A stretch of 64,000 nt of DNA, taken from positions 12,299,646-12,363,645 of the forward strand of contig NW_004955446.1 of NCBI RefSeq assembly GCF_000276665.1, given 5' to 3'. The translations under genes were made by a program, and so were the position numbers. The notes beneath the pieces are model-generated. The model had not been told where the DNA came from. It worked only from the letters and a program-made list of their open reading frames with translations, and searched no databases. Positions 25,301 to 40,300 of this stretch are shown here, in pieces (positions within the stretch are counted from its first letter, which is position 1; each line of letters opens with the position of its first letter). The stretch is from Chinchilla lanigera. Its lineage: Eukaryota > Chordata > Mammalia > Rodentia > Chinchillidae.

Positions 25301-28300
25301 TACTGCTAAAAAATTTTCTAAGCAGAAAAGAATCACTAATAAATTTCAAATATAAAAGGTCAAGTAAAGGACTAGAGCGATAAGTCAGCACTTGTCATTA
25401 ATCGGTTCCAGAAGAAAAACAAAGTTCCAAACAATCAGTTTTGGCTGGAAAAGGCAGGGAGTCACCAGGCACTAGACATCTACAAATTCCAGCTTGTACA
25501 TTAACTAGCAAAAAGCACTGGAACAAATTTTCACATAAAAATGATTTAAGTATCAAATGTGATGAGGTATTAAGGTATGACTCCTGTTAAAATTTCTGCC
25601 AAATGCCAGACTATGTAAATCTTTGCCTCACACTGGACGCTCAAATGATTAGTCTTCTATCACCTGCTTTACATACCTACAAATGCTCCACTACCTGGCA
25701 AACACCCATCTCTCTTACTGCTTATTTTAAGGACTCCTATATAAAGGCTTTTCTGGCCCACTAACATACAACTAAATTCCTTATGCTATATCCTTCTTAT
25801 TTAGATATAACATGATCAGACATACTGCATGTCCATCAACTTTCACTCACTACTAAATTTTATTAAAGCTAAGAGTATTTTTAGTTTTTGTTTTTTCTTA
25901 GCACCCCAGTATCCATCCAAGTTCTAAGGCCATATTCTAAACTTGGTAATTGCTTGTTGAATGGAATACTTGCCTCTTGATCAAAGATCTACTTTTTAAA
26001 CCAGTTCACTATTTCACTCAAGATCCCAACTTTCTCCCTTTCTTCTGTACTGGAAAAGACATGTATGCTGATCTATTAGAATTTCCATTTTAAACCTGGA
26101 GGGCAAAACACTAATGTGCAACTATAGTCATTTTAGCAGTGGTACTTTAAATACTTTACACTTTAAATAATAAAAATTCTAGATTTAAAATGTTTTAAAA
26201 CATTTATGAATCACTTGCACACTTATTTCCCAACACTAAATTCCTTAACCTAAAAGAGTGTTATTTTTCTGGTAGGATGTGGGAGAGGAAAGGATAGGGC
26301 AGAAATTAAAGATCCAAGACTTACTCTTAATGAACTTCTTATATTGGTTGAGTATCTCTTAGCAGAAATACTTGGAACGAGAAGTATTTCAGATTTTTTT
26401 CAGGTTGTTTTGGATCTTGGAATATTTGTATAAGCGTTACCTGCAGAGCATTCCTAATTTGAAAAACTGAAATCTATACTACAAAATCTGAAGTTTTCTG
26501 GGTATGCGCCACTGCTCAAGTTTCAGATTTTGAACAATGTGTATTTTTAGATGAGGGGAAGCAACACCTGTGTTAGGACAGGTACAAGTTTGGTACAAGT
26601 TTCTCATCATATGTGACTGATGTATTCAAAGATTATACGAGCCAAAGTAATTTTAAAACAAAATAAAAATTATTTCAGTATGTTAATTACTTACCCATCG
26701 GAAATCTTTCCCATCAAATTTACGGGCATTTGTAAATAAAACAGTTCTAGCTGGCATGTTAATTCCCATAGCAAAAGTCTCCGTCGCAAATAAGGCCTAA
26801 ATGAATAATTACACAATTAAAACATGTATTTTACATAGAACTAATTTTCAAGTACAGAAAATATAATTAACTCAAGTTAGTTTTACTATTAGTGTTTCTT
26901 AGTTCATAGAAAAGGAAGGCTTGTACTAATACCATTTGGAGAATTTTTTATGCCCATATCTTGTACTCTGAGTAATTACTTTAAAAATAGTATGCGATAT
27001 ATTAACTACTGTTATTCTATCATCTTGTTACAAAATTTACTTTTCCATAAAATAAAAAAAGAAAGTATCATTAATTTTTAAAATGTTATTTAATGAGATC
27101 CTACAAAAATAACAGACCAGATGCCATTTCCTGATGTATTTTAGTATTTACATATAAAATTAAATATCTATCATTTGCAATTTCAAAGTTTTTAATTCAG
27201 TGAAAAGTCTTCTTACGTTCCCACATGGTAAGTAAAGAGAATACAACTGGTTTAACAAACAAAATATTTAGCTGCAGAATATTCTTCTAATTAAATACTA
27301 ATTTCTTGGCTATTTCACTGATAATACTGTAGTTGTGGGGACAATTTCACCATGAGGATCTCCAATGGGAGATCACAATCAGTAATTGCTAAGTTCAACT
27401 TTGAGACATTATCAACAACAATAACAAAGCTGATTTAGGTACACAAAGATATATACATAAAAGTCAAGTAATAAATTATTAAATTTTCATCAGTAAGATA
27501 CTACCTTATCTCACAAGAGAGCCATTTATTCACTAAAAAGAACAAAGACCCACACATGACAAAATTCAGTTAATAACCTGGGTACACAAAGACCTTTTCT
27601 GGTTCAAAAATAAACCATATATTATTTGAATGTGTGCTCTTGGACATTTCTAAGAAGTGAAGAAGAATGCTATTTTACGTACAACTGGTCTATTTCAATT
27701 TTATGACCAACCGTATCAGACTTACTCTTGAAAAGATCCTATAAAATTAAGACTTATAAAATTTACAGGGGCAACCCACTTTCCAGGCCTCCTTCTGTCC
27801 CTCTCAGACAGAAGCTTTTTTTTTTTTTCACTGAATAAACTTTTCCTACTCTTTAAAAAAAAAACTTACATGTAAAAGAAAAAACTTAGGTTTTACCATG
27901 ACCCAAAAATAAATACTGACCAATTATTAGCTTTTAAATATCCCATTTGGGGATGAGGTTCTATAATAAATGCTTGCAAGATTTAAAAATTGTAATGACT
28001 TTTCATGTATAGGTATACAATTATACTTTGACATCGTTTCACATCTTTAACACATACCACTTCTGAGTATAGGCATCACTGTCATGTTTTTCAAAAAAAT
28101 TAAATTAGATTCTCATTGGGTTCAATCAGAATTTTCTCAAACCTTTTCCCTAAGTCTAACAAATAAATCTTCCTTCCCTAAATTAATCCTTTTAATTTGT
28201 AAGAAGTCTAGTTGAAGTCTAGTTATTAAAACAATTCCATTGCAATCATTAAATAGCATCTTCTTCAAAATCCTACTGTATCCAATAGTAGTAACACTTC

Positions 28301-31300
28301 TTACTTTAAGAACAAATGATACTGCCTATAGGAACTTAGTATAGTGGTACAGTGTACGTCTATCATGGACAAGATCCTGGGTTCAATTCTAAACAATGCG
28401 AAAACAAAATAAAACTGCCTATAAATAATGTTCATTGTAATTCTCAACATGTATGCAGAACACAATTCTGGAGCATAATAAATAAAAATAAAATCATACC
28501 TTTATCAATCCTTCAGAAAAGAGAATTTCTATAGTTTCTTTCAAAATAGGAAGTAAACCACCATGGTGAATACCAATCCCACGCTTCAGAAGAGGAAGTA
28601 CATGTTCAACCTATGAATTTGGAGTAAAAATCATAATGATATCAGGAAAGCGGAATTTAAGAATGTTAAACTTACCAATTAAGAAAAATGGGTAATTAAA
28701 CAAGGAATGCCTTTTGTTTAAAGAAACTGTTAATAAAAGTTTTTCAGAATAAAATTAAAACCCAAATCAACATTCCCACAGAATAATAAAATAACAAAAT
28801 TCTGGCTTAGGTTTCTTTAACCCGAACACATAAGCACACTTAAGTTTTACAAATGCTTCATTGCTTCAAATTTTTCACTATCATTTTGTCTCCTCCAAAA
28901 ATTATGAGCCATGACAGCAGCATTTCTATCTGTATAAAAAGGGCCAGCAATGGTGGTTTGATCCTGTAGTCCCAGCGACTTGTGACAGAGGCAGAAGGAT
29001 CACTTGAGTTAAAAGCTAGCTTGGGCAACATAGCAAGACTCTGCCTTTTAAAAAATAAACAAATTAACTCAAAATATATTGGGTAAAACATATTTAACAC
29101 AAATACATATTTCATTTAAAAACAAACATTCTCCAAAAGGTCATTAAAATACCATCAGAAATATGCAAGATAACGAAGATGTATAAAGAAATAACTCAGT
29201 CCTTTAATATTAGTAATTCAGCTGGAAAGAAAAATAATAAAATAATTTTTAAATATAATTTTAAGCAACATTCTACTGCAGTCATATGGTGGACCCTTTA
29301 CAAATTAAAGCAGTCATTCATTCATGGTAGAGAAATTTTTCTTTTCATGCAATATAGCTTTAATGTACTTGCTTGGTCTAAAGCAGTTCTCAACTTTGTA
29401 TACACAGCAGAATCATGTAGGGAGCTTTCAAAAGATTATAAAACCAGGACATAAACTAGACCAGTTAAATCAGAATACACAGGAGTGGCACCCACATATC
29501 AGCATATCGAATAATTCCCAGGTAATTTCAATAATCAAAGAAAATGTGTATGTTAACTTTCTTACTAAACACAATTTTCATTAGGTATACTCTCATTGTT
29601 TGTTCTCATCTTGAGAACTGAGAATTTAAATCACTTAAAACTAGCTCTAAAAATTCTGAAACAAAGGAACATAAGCAGTAATTTCTAGACTATTCTCGCT
29701 TTTAGAAAAAAGTACCTTCAGGGAGCTAAAAATCTTTCCTAGCACTTTCTCAGCACGTTAAAATGCAAACTGAACAGTCACTTCGGTGTATACTTCAACA
29801 TGTATGCTGTGATGTACAAACAGTGCAACACAGCAACAAAACTGAGAAATGAAAAGTTAATACATGCTGCCTATTAATATTTATACTTTTACTGGTGATA
29901 AAAAATTCACCTGAGGGAGCTTTTTATCTTCATCAGACAAGCAGTCAATTGCATTACTAAATACTTCTTCAACCATCTTCTTTTCTTCATCTAAGAGAAA
30001 ATACAGGGATATATAAATTTTAAAATGAGTCACTGATACCAAATCTCATTCATTACCAAGAGTAAGACTCTATACAGAGTAAAGAATCAGTATTTAAGAT
30101 GGTCAAAAAGTTGATAAACAATGAGTCTTTGATTGACCAGTATTGCATGTGTATATCTGTTTTCATGAGAAGCCACTTTGAAGATATCAATATGTAATAC
30201 AACAAGCATTGTTAATTCCCTACCACTTTGTTTGGAACTCTGTATTGTCTGTACTGTGCTTGTGATGTTGTAAAATGCTGTATGTCTGTTAATGTTTCCC
30301 TCCTTTTATCTTTAAAATTAAAAAAAAGAAGAAAAAAAAAGTTGATAAAAAGCGCCATAAAACTAATAAAATTCACTACCTTTCAACACACACCCAGCAC
30401 TCAATTCATAAAAAAAGTAAATGAAAATAGTACTAAGTACACTAAGTGCTTCACAAGGAACATTTAATTCCAATAATTACAGAACACAGGAACTATTAAT
30501 ATTCCTATTTTGCAACTAAGGAAAGTGAGGCTAAGTGCAAATAGCGCTGGTATTAATTGTTAGGAGTAATAATGCTAGAGTCCATCCTTTTAACTATTAC
30601 AATGCTTTCTTACCCTGTATCTAAAATAGGTACTCAATAAATACTCACTCAAACAGTCAATAGATAACCTTAAAATTTTAAGTCTATTCAGCACTAGTAA
30701 AGAAAAAACATTTCTAAGCAGAGGAATTCAGTGACAAAATATAAAATATTACTGGCTTTAAAAGGGTATTCAGGTTATCTGCCATTTTAGTTTGACCCAT
30801 AGAAAAGAAAGGATTTGTTTTAAAGTACATAACATAGCTGCTTTTTAATTTAAAAAAAAAAACAGCAGTTTGGTGTGGGGCAGATGCCTGTAATCCCAGA
30901 ACTCTTGGAAGCTTAGGCAGAAGGATTTCAAGTTCAAGCCCAGCTTGGGTAACTTAGCAAGACCCTGTCTCAATATAAAGTATAAAAAAAGTGCTGGCGA
31001 TGTAGCTCAGTGTGAAAAGCCCTGGGTTCAATCCCCAGTATTGGAAAGAAAGGTATTACTTCTCACTCTATGGAATTACATATGCTATAGGCAGAACCTA
31101 ATGACAAGTAAGCTAGTAATTCTAATTAGTACACTGCAGTGCAGGCTGTGCTTCTGTCTGGCTCTGTGACTTTAAATGAGGTACACTTACAGTGTGTTTT
31201 CTAGAAGTTGTATTACTTTGATAATTTCAACATAGTTGGGCAAAAGGCAGATTTTCTGCTTTGGATTTCTCAAGTAATGAATGATAGTACTTTCTCTAAC

Positions 31301-34300
31301 AGAAGGTAGTCTGACAGGAGACCTACCCTTAAGAAGTCAGAGAAAGCTGAGGATATGGATCACTGCTAAAGAACTTGCCTAGCATGCACGAAACCAACTG
31401 ATCCCCATTGAAACTGGATAGAGAACCACAGTAATGAAGTACAGAAAGGTATGATTCTAATGTTTCTCAGTGTGGTTCTATGATTGAACATATGGCAGTG
31501 TACTTACACCATTCATAAGAGAATAATAAATTATAAATCAAGACTTCTTAAAGCCTAAACGTGCTGAACACTACAGAACAGTAAGAGACATGCAACTATA
31601 TTACCAGAGATAAGTTTTGCTCATTTTCATGCAACACTATGGAAATTATGCAGTACCTGTGTTGAAATCCAATTTGGTCATCTGAAGAGCATAAGCTTCA
31701 CAATCTTTCTTACTAAAACTGAAAATAATTACAGGTTGAAAATTTCTTTCCATAATCATCTTCACAATCTTGAACACGTTTGATGGTCCTGTAAAAAAAG
31801 ATAAGCCATACCCAAAATTAACTCAAAATGTATGATAAACCTAACTGCTGCTAAAACTATAAAACTCTTAAAACACGGTATAAAATCTTTATTATTTTGG
31901 GTTAGACAAAGCATTCTTGGCTATTACACCAAAAGGTGAAGCAATACAGGGGGATAAAAAGGTAAAACTGTATAATCAAAATGCAAGGCTTTTGGGCTTT
32001 ATTTTATTTTATTTTATTTTTTTGGTTTTTCTCCGGTACCGGGAACCGAACTCACGACCTTGCGCTTGCCAGGCAGGCGCTTTTGCCGCTGAGCTAAATC
32101 CCCAGCCCCGGCTTTTGGGCTTTAACAGACTTTATCAATAAAGTAAAATACAGAGAATGGAAAAAAATTCCAAATCAGGTCAAGTACTTAATATAAAAAG
32201 AACTTTTCAACTCAACAAAGAAAATTCAATTTAGAAATAAACGGATTAGAATAGACCCTTCTCCAAAGATACACAAATGGCCAAAGAACACAAAGCAAGA
32301 AGCTTAGTATCATTGGTTGCTAGGGAAATCTGAATCAAAACTACAAATATTACTATACACACAATAGCATCACTGTAATCACTGATGTGTCATAATAAGT
32401 ACTAGCAAAGATGTGGAAAAACGGAACCCTCGTATATTCCTGATGGGAATGTAAAATGACACAGCTCACAATTTGGTAATCTTCAGAAGGTAAAACAGAC
32501 TTCCCATATAACTCAACAATTCTACTCCTAGGTTCATTCATACTATGAAAAAAGAAACCACATATTCCCATAAAAACCTGTACAACATGCAGGAATGTAC
32601 ACAGCAACATTATTCAAACAGTTAACAACTAAAAACAAACCAAATGTCCTTTCATGGTGAATGAAAAAATAAAATGTGGCATATCCATATAATGGAATAC
32701 TATTTGAGTTATAAAAATGAAAAATTAATCACAGCATAACAAAATGAACCTTAAAATCACTATCCTAAGTAAAAAAAGTCAATTACAAATGATTATTTTT
32801 ATATGAAATATCCAGAAAAGGCAAATCCAGAGACAGAAACAGGGTGAGAAAGGAAGGGGATGTGCAACAACTGCTAACGTACACGGGGTTGCACAACTTT
32901 ATTAATACATTACAAAATACCAAGTTGTACATTTTAAAATAGTATGGTATGTGAACTATATCTAAATAAAAAAAGCTAATTATGGTGATGTTTGCCTATT
33001 TATGTGAATATATTAAAAATCATTGAACTGTACCCTTTAAACAGGTGTACTGTATGTTTTATAAATTTTTATCTCAAAACCATGTAAGAAAAGAGATCAA
33101 CCTTTATTCATTCAATTTTGTCATATTCCATTAGATTTCTAAGTAGCTTCCTGAGAAAAGTATTAATGAAAGACATGAAATACCACAGTAATTTGAAAAT
33201 ACAATTTACAAGTAAAACACTCTATAAAGGAAGTCCCAATTACCTTTGGTTCCTCCTTTCCGCCCCTTCTGGTCTCCTTTTGCCAAATCTCCTGCATCTC
33301 GAAGCACTTGCATGGCAGTATTAAAATTATCTTCTCGGAAGTCACCCTGGAATCACAAGATTTTTTTTTGCTATGGCTCTTCATGAATGTTTAATCATAG
33401 TTCAAATATTTCTCATGCTTCAGACACAAAGCTTTCTCAAATATAAAAATGATTTAATAGAATAACAAAAGTCACTAAAATAATTTTTAAGATAACCTCT
33501 GATGAGAGGTAACAAAAGGTGATAAAGGACAAATGAAACTGGGAAAGTCATAAGACATATGAAACATATCCAGAGCCTTGGTTCTCCAGATCATTTTCAA
33601 TACTGGACAAGCAAACTCATACATAAGAAAATCACAAGTCTCAAATATAATTTTTATTTATTCAATTTCATGACCTAGGATCTCACTGTGATGCAAGGGT
33701 GGCCTCAAACTCCTGGAATCAAGTAATCCTACCTCAGCTTCCTAAGTAGCTGGGACAACAGGTATATGCCGCCTTGCCCGGTATCAAATATAATTTTTGA
33801 AATGCAAATATTTTCTAAATAAATCAATTTTTGATTGTAAAATTACTTGAGATAAAAAGTCATTTCTAATTTAAAATTAATAAAATTAAACTATAAATAA
33901 AGTATAACATTACAGATGTAAGAATGGCAATTAGTTTCTTACATTTTCATCAACCACAAGGTGAAGGCCATCTCCCCCTGCTGGGAAAATGTAGTGCTGC
34001 AATGGAGTGGGCCGATAATCTGTGTAAATTACATGACAAGGCTGTAAAAGAAAGAAAATTTTATTTCTTCAAAATAAAATTGTGTATTTCACGTATCCAA
34101 AAGACCTTGAGAAAATAAAATGGTGACTTAAACAATGAAAAAGAAAACACTTAAAAAAACTTTTATGGGTGTATCAAATCATATTATCACCTTCGCAATT
34201 TCTGAGTTCCCTAAATAGGACCAAACACATGATCTAAACTTGAAATATCTATTACCCAGACATGGGGTAAGTACAAATGATGCCTCTGTTTTTACAGAGG

Positions 34301-37300
34301 AGTAATATGGTGATAAAAGGATTTCTAAGGTAAAATGAACTTTTCCCACAGAGGCTTTCCAACTCCATACTAAAGTAGCAGGGTATTCTACCTCTTCTAG
34401 CAGAGGAGTTTCTATCCTACAAGAATAACATTGGGGATGTTACCAAACTATTCCTGTAGAGTTCATATGTTTACCACAAAATTAAGTTTATGAGGATATT
34501 TGTGCAAAGGAAAAGACAAGGGCAGAAAAATAAAATCAAAACAAAATTCAGTACATATAAACAAATGCTTGTTACATTAAACAGATGCTTGGTACAAAGT
34601 CCCAGATACTAAACTGCACTAAAGCAAAACAGAAAGTCAGTAAAAAAATATAACTGCTTATAAGAAAAATCAAACCAAGTCAAATACTCAAGACATGACT
34701 AGCTTTTCCTAATACCAAAGCCTAGAAAAAACTGTATTGTACTCATGGCTCACTAACACAGTAAATACAATAATTTCTAAAATTGGCAGATCATCAGCTT
34801 AACCAGGGAACTTTTGAAATTCAGAGTTTTAAGGCCCTACTCCCACAGACTTAAATATTCTGGTCTTGAGATGAGTCTCAGAAATTAGCATTTCTAAAAA
34901 TACTTGATTTTGGTAAGCTGCTTGATGTGAACAGTGGTTTCATACTAAAATGTCTTCTGTATTCTGAATAGCACTATGAAAAAAGTACAGGAAGGCTATG
35001 GTAACATTTTTGGATATTGAAGTCATCAAAACAGCAAAAATACCTGTTTATGTAAATGACAAATCCATTCAGCAAACTGTCGGGCATTTGGAATAGTAGC
35101 CGAAAGAAAGACATAGTGGACATTATCAGGAAGCAAAATAATAGTTTCTTCCCATACTACACCACGCTCTGAAAAAAAATAAACATGCCTTGAAATTCTC
35201 TTGCCATTTTAGAGGTAACATCTAAATTTCTCTTAAACTTAGTAATTAAGACCCAGGCATGGTGGTGCCTGCCTATAGTCCTAGCACTTGGGATACTGAC
35301 GCAGGAGGACCATTCCAACTTCAAGGCTAGCTGAGCTTACATGGTGAGTTCAAGGCCAGTCTGAACTACAAAGCAAGATTCTGTCTCAAAAAACGAAACA
35401 AAATTTTAAAAATCTAGTAATTAAGTATGCAGACCACATTAGACAAGCATATTTTTAGCCATAAAACCTGAAACTATATTAGTTTTCATCATGAACCTAG
35501 TTAGCACACTAAATCACTATAAATATAATTTGCTCTAAAACAACCTGCAGGGCTGGGGATGTGGCTCAGTGGCAGAGCTCTTGCCTTGCACATACAAGGT
35601 CCTAGATTCAATCCCCAGCAGTACAAAATGAAAACAAAAACAAAAAACAACCTGCAAAGAGCAGGGTCAAACTGAATCTTTTCCATCAGCCAAACAAGAG
35701 CCAAAGTAACAAGACAAGGAAATAGATTTCCACTTTACTTTAAAAGCAGAGGTTAATGGCTTGGTAGAAAGTTACATAAATTTGGAAGACACAGGATTTC
35801 TGGTATCATTCATCCCAATTAACCTCATCCTCAGGAGATGAAAGAGATTTCATGAACAAAAAAATTCGAGGTCAGTTTTTATTAAAATGGAAAACAAAAA
35901 CCAAAAAACAGAAGTCAGTCTGATAGTTTCCTCCTTAAAAAGAACAAATCAGTACGAGGTGAATAATTTTAAAACCACAACAACTCTAATTAGAGCTTAA
36001 CTGTATAAATTTGACAAGGGAAAAACGCTGATGAACAGTTTCTTAAACTGTGTGTGTCACAAGTGCAGGCTAACTTGGTGCTTTGGTTTAAATAAAAACT
36101 AAATCTTATTTTAAGTGTATACATATTAGACTTTTTTTTATTAAGTTTATTGGTACATTTTAAGTATACATAATGATCACATTCATCACAGGGAATTTGT
36201 ACCTGTGTCTAACGTGATCCTTTTTTCCCATCCCCCTGCCCTCCCTTCAACCCCTCTTCCCTTCCTTATTTACAGATGCTTTGTTTCCATGTTTTTTGAA
36301 ATGTGATTTTATTAATGTCTTCCCAGCACCCCCAAAATTCCAAACTACTTTTCTATTATACATGCTAACGTAATAGTCTTAGTAAAATGTATTTATAATT
36401 TTTTCACTTTTTTATTTCATAATGCCCACTTTTTACAATATGTATTTCACTGTTTTAGCTTAAAAAACTAAATTAACAGTAAACAGTGAAAATGTTAGCC
36501 AGGTGTAGTGCTACATGCCAGTAATCATAGCACTTGGGAGCTAAGCCAGAAGGAGCACCACAAGTTCAAGGTCAGCCTGGACTACATAGTAAGTTCAAGG
36601 CCTGCCTACTGCCTGAGACATTGTCTCAAAAACAAGGGACAGAAAATATTAATTTTTAACACTGTATGAGAAACTTCTGTATTAGAAGCAAGTCAGATTT
36701 TTATTCTATTTGCTTTATTTGAATTTTCATTTTCATGCCCAACACAAGTTACTACTTAAGGAGCTATACTTGAATGAAGTCCTACAGGGATAGTATCTCA
36801 TGTTGTCCATAATTTAAAGAAACCAGAGTTTATCAGAATTGTAGAAGCAAAAACTGAAAGCAAAATTCAACTATTTATTGTTCAAAATTCCTAATGTCGT
36901 TCTTAACGGAAATACATGATTAAAAACCTAAACTGCAGAATATACCTGAATCTCTCATATAATGAATTTCATCAAATATGACCCAAGCAACTTCTCGCAT
37001 AACCTCAGAGCCTCTGTACAGCATACTTCTCAAAATCTATGGAAAAATTTAGTAACAGTTAGCAGGATTTTGACATAACATCCAACATTAAGACAAAATA
37101 CTTTTTTCCAATAAGGAATTTTAGATGCTCTTTAGTAAACGGAAACTAAGTATTAGAATAATGTTAGAGGGTTCTCTATCTTTGCCCTCTCGGGAGTTAC
37201 TAATTGGACACTAACCATGGAGAAAACTATTACTGCTGCTGTTTACTGCACTATGAAGCCACTTTCTTCTATGCACAGCACCTTCCCAATTCCATACTTT

Positions 37301-40300
37301 CTAACATATAGGAGGACTTTAATTACCTTCTATCTAAGACTCTGGGTATTGTTTGCCCATCTCTGTCTCAGGTCCTCCACAATATGGTTACTTACTAGCA
37401 ACCATTCTCTTGATTTGAGGACTTAAAAATCTTAAGGGTAGATTAAAATCTTATATTAGGTACCAAAATGTAAAGTAAACAATGCCTTTGGCTGGCTGGC
37501 CAGACCAGAAGCTAGTTTATGTTCTCTGTACTATAAGCCCATAAAATGAAAGGATATTATTAAAAGTATATACAAAAGTACTGAGTACACTAAAGAGAGG
37601 TAATCCTGTCTAAAACTTGAGATGTTATGAGTACATCTAAAACTGTGATCACAGGAAAAATCTAAATATAATAATGCTTTCTGAAAAACAAGTTAATTTC
37701 TGAAAAACAAGGTAATTGGTTACCTACTTGTAACCAATACTTAGATGCAGAAAGAAAAAAAAAATCCACATGGGAACAACTACTCAAAGGAAACTATGTT
37801 TTCAAATCTTTGGAACAACATATACAAAACTAACTAATATTTCAATGTCACTGACAGCAATAAACCTTTAAAAGTACTTTAAAAATACGTCTATTATATA
37901 AGGAATGGCAGAAACATTAATACTTTGAAAATACATTTAATGCTACTAGAACACTTTAAGATATAGGTACCCATTTCAAATACATTCACTAAAAAATTAC
38001 ATTTTATCTAAAAGAGCAAGTGATAAAACACATGTACTAAATGAATAAATTTACTAATTTAAAAAGAAAAAAGTAGATGAGATACTACATGAATTACCTC
38101 TGTAGTCATAACTAGACAAGATGCTGTAGGATTAATGGTAACATCTCCAGTCATCAGACCAACATCTTGAAATTCTTCATACATTTCACGGTATTTCTGA
38201 TTACTGAGAGCCTTAATTGGGCTAGTAAATATTACACGCTGTTTTTCCCTTAGCGCCAATGCAATGGCATACCTAAAAATGTGAAAACAAAAAAAAATTA
38301 AAAACCTTCTTTAAATTATAAGACTTTTAAAATTAAAATTGTATTACTATGTGAATTATGTTCAAAGTTTTCCCAATTACCTTCAATGCTGACTATGCAG
38401 AACATTCATACCGTAATGCATTCACTATAGAAAACTACTGTACTAATACTATTATTACTACTACAGTAGTCTAAGCGAACAAGAACATTTGAATTTTAGC
38501 TCTGGTCTTCCAAAGTTCATACAACTTAATTACTGTTGGTTTTCTTTTCTTTTTTTTTTTTGGTACTGGGATCGAACTCAGGGCCTTGCACTTGCCAGGT
38601 AGGTGCTGTGCCACTGAGCTATATCTCCAGCCCCACAATTTAATTACTCTTACCAATAATTCTCCCATTTATTGCAAAAAATTTCTTGCAAGAAACCATG
38701 CTTGGTTCCACCAATAGAACTTCTCTACCTATCTATCTATCTATCTATATATATATATATATATATACACACACAAACTAGAAACAGCTAGGAAACTCAA
38801 TCAGGAAACCCTGGAAAATGAAGTGGGTTTTCTTAGTTTCACAAGTTAACCCATACATAGCATTATTTTCCCACATTTAATATTTATCAACTCAGTCCTT
38901 GACTTGAAATTATGATAAGCTCTTCCACAGCTATTAATAGAATTCAGTACAGTAATTTAGTTTATTTTTAAAGGAAATTCAGTTAAGTATTTAAATATAG
39001 ACTATAAAAACAGGATTAAGTTTATTAACACTTCGCTAAATCCTCCTTTTTTAAGGTACAGATCCTATCCAAGGAAGCTTATGATCTAGCTAGGCAAATA
39101 AAATAATATGCACCCTAGCCATTCTCCAAAGTAATGACATAAGCAATTTAAAAAAGGATGAGTTGTCCAAACATGATCAAATAAGAATTGTGAGAAGTAT
39201 GACCCATACATATGGTAGAATTAGACAAAGAAAGATGGAAAATGAAATGGGTTTTAGATGTAAGCAAATACAAGAAGATGTTCAAAAACTGAAGTAACTG
39301 TTCTAAGAAATAAAAGAAAATAAGACAATAATTTAACAAATAGGAAATCAGAAGAAGCCCAAATTATTAATAATAACCAAATGAAAGCAAATCAAAAGTA
39401 TATAAAGAAAACATTAGAGAAGCTAATGAGCACAAGTGAGATGACAAAAGAAAATACCAGTGACTACGAAGACAAAGAGACACTATCATATTAAAAGAAA
39501 TAAAAATATACATATATTAAGAGATCTATGGAATAACAGCTTTGAATGAAAATTTCAAAATGTATTTGTTATCAGTATTATAATAGCTAAAAACATAATC
39601 ATGTCTGTCTATGGCAGAAAGTAGGAGTGGGTATGAATGTAAAAATACACATGTACTGAACAGATAGAGGTCTTCAAAACTGATGAGGTCTGCGTAATTA
39701 TACAAATTTACTAAAACTCATCAAGCTACAGTAAATACATACATTTATATTGGAATCTGTTAATATGAAGCCTATGTAATAAAACTATTCAAGTGAATAA
39801 AAACCATATAGTGTCAGAAAAACTATTCAGTCACATATTAACCCTAGTACTATACCACATTTATAAATAAAATGTTCCATATTACAGCTAAAGTTTACCT
39901 GAAGTCCTTTAATTCCTTAAGGGAAATCTTTATCTGAGATCCACAAACCACTCCCTGAAATTATAAATTCTGGTGTGCATATAGGAATATGTACTTCCCT
40001 AGATTACTGAAGTGAAATCCATATAAAATTGACCATTTGAAGGTATACAATTCAGTGGCACCTAATACATTCATACATTCATAATGTTGGGCAATCAAAA
40101 ATAAAAAGCCAGGTGTGGTGGCCTACATCTGTAATCCCAGCCCTGGGGAGGCTGAGCCTAGGCTACATAATGAGTTCAAGGCCAGTCTGAACTACATAGC
40201 AAGACCCTGTCTCAAAAAAACCCAAAAAGAACTGTATTTTCATCTCTTAAAAAAATGATATACTCATACTATATTCTATTCCCTTCCTCCCAACAGCCCT

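Larger units (their letters stand above)
23235..26694 (-). other. MTREX: MTREX intron 14
   Basis: Contains a 5'-truncated ID, AT-rich palindromic sequence (23885-24350) interrupted by an ID and a 100-N gap, a minus ID (24462-24552), and a MER2/Tigger-like relic (26345-26565). 24570-26340 holds only a degraded ID-like stretch near 25375. Confidence 0.8.
28611..29910 (-). other. MTREX: MTREX intron 12
   Basis: Contains a B1-like SINE (28943-29055) and a MER5-like relic (29383-29540); otherwise AT-rich. Confidence 0.75.
29991..31656 (-). other. MTREX: MTREX intron 11
   Basis: Contains the unrecognised retroposon at 30119-30335, a MIR relic (30470-30640), a B1-dID dimer (30870-31058) and an ID relic (31343-31412). 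Confidence 0.75.
31789..33243 (-). other. MTREX: MTREX intron 10
   Basis: A minus ID with clear target-site duplication (32002-32109), followed by an old L1 3' portion on the plus strand (about 32215-32975). Confidence 0.75.
35169..36945 (-). other. MTREX: MTREX intron 7
   Basis: Two B1 SINEs (35245-35405, 36495-36645), one ID with target-site duplication (35550-35643) and an L1 3' end on the minus strand (36125-36330). Confidence 0.75.
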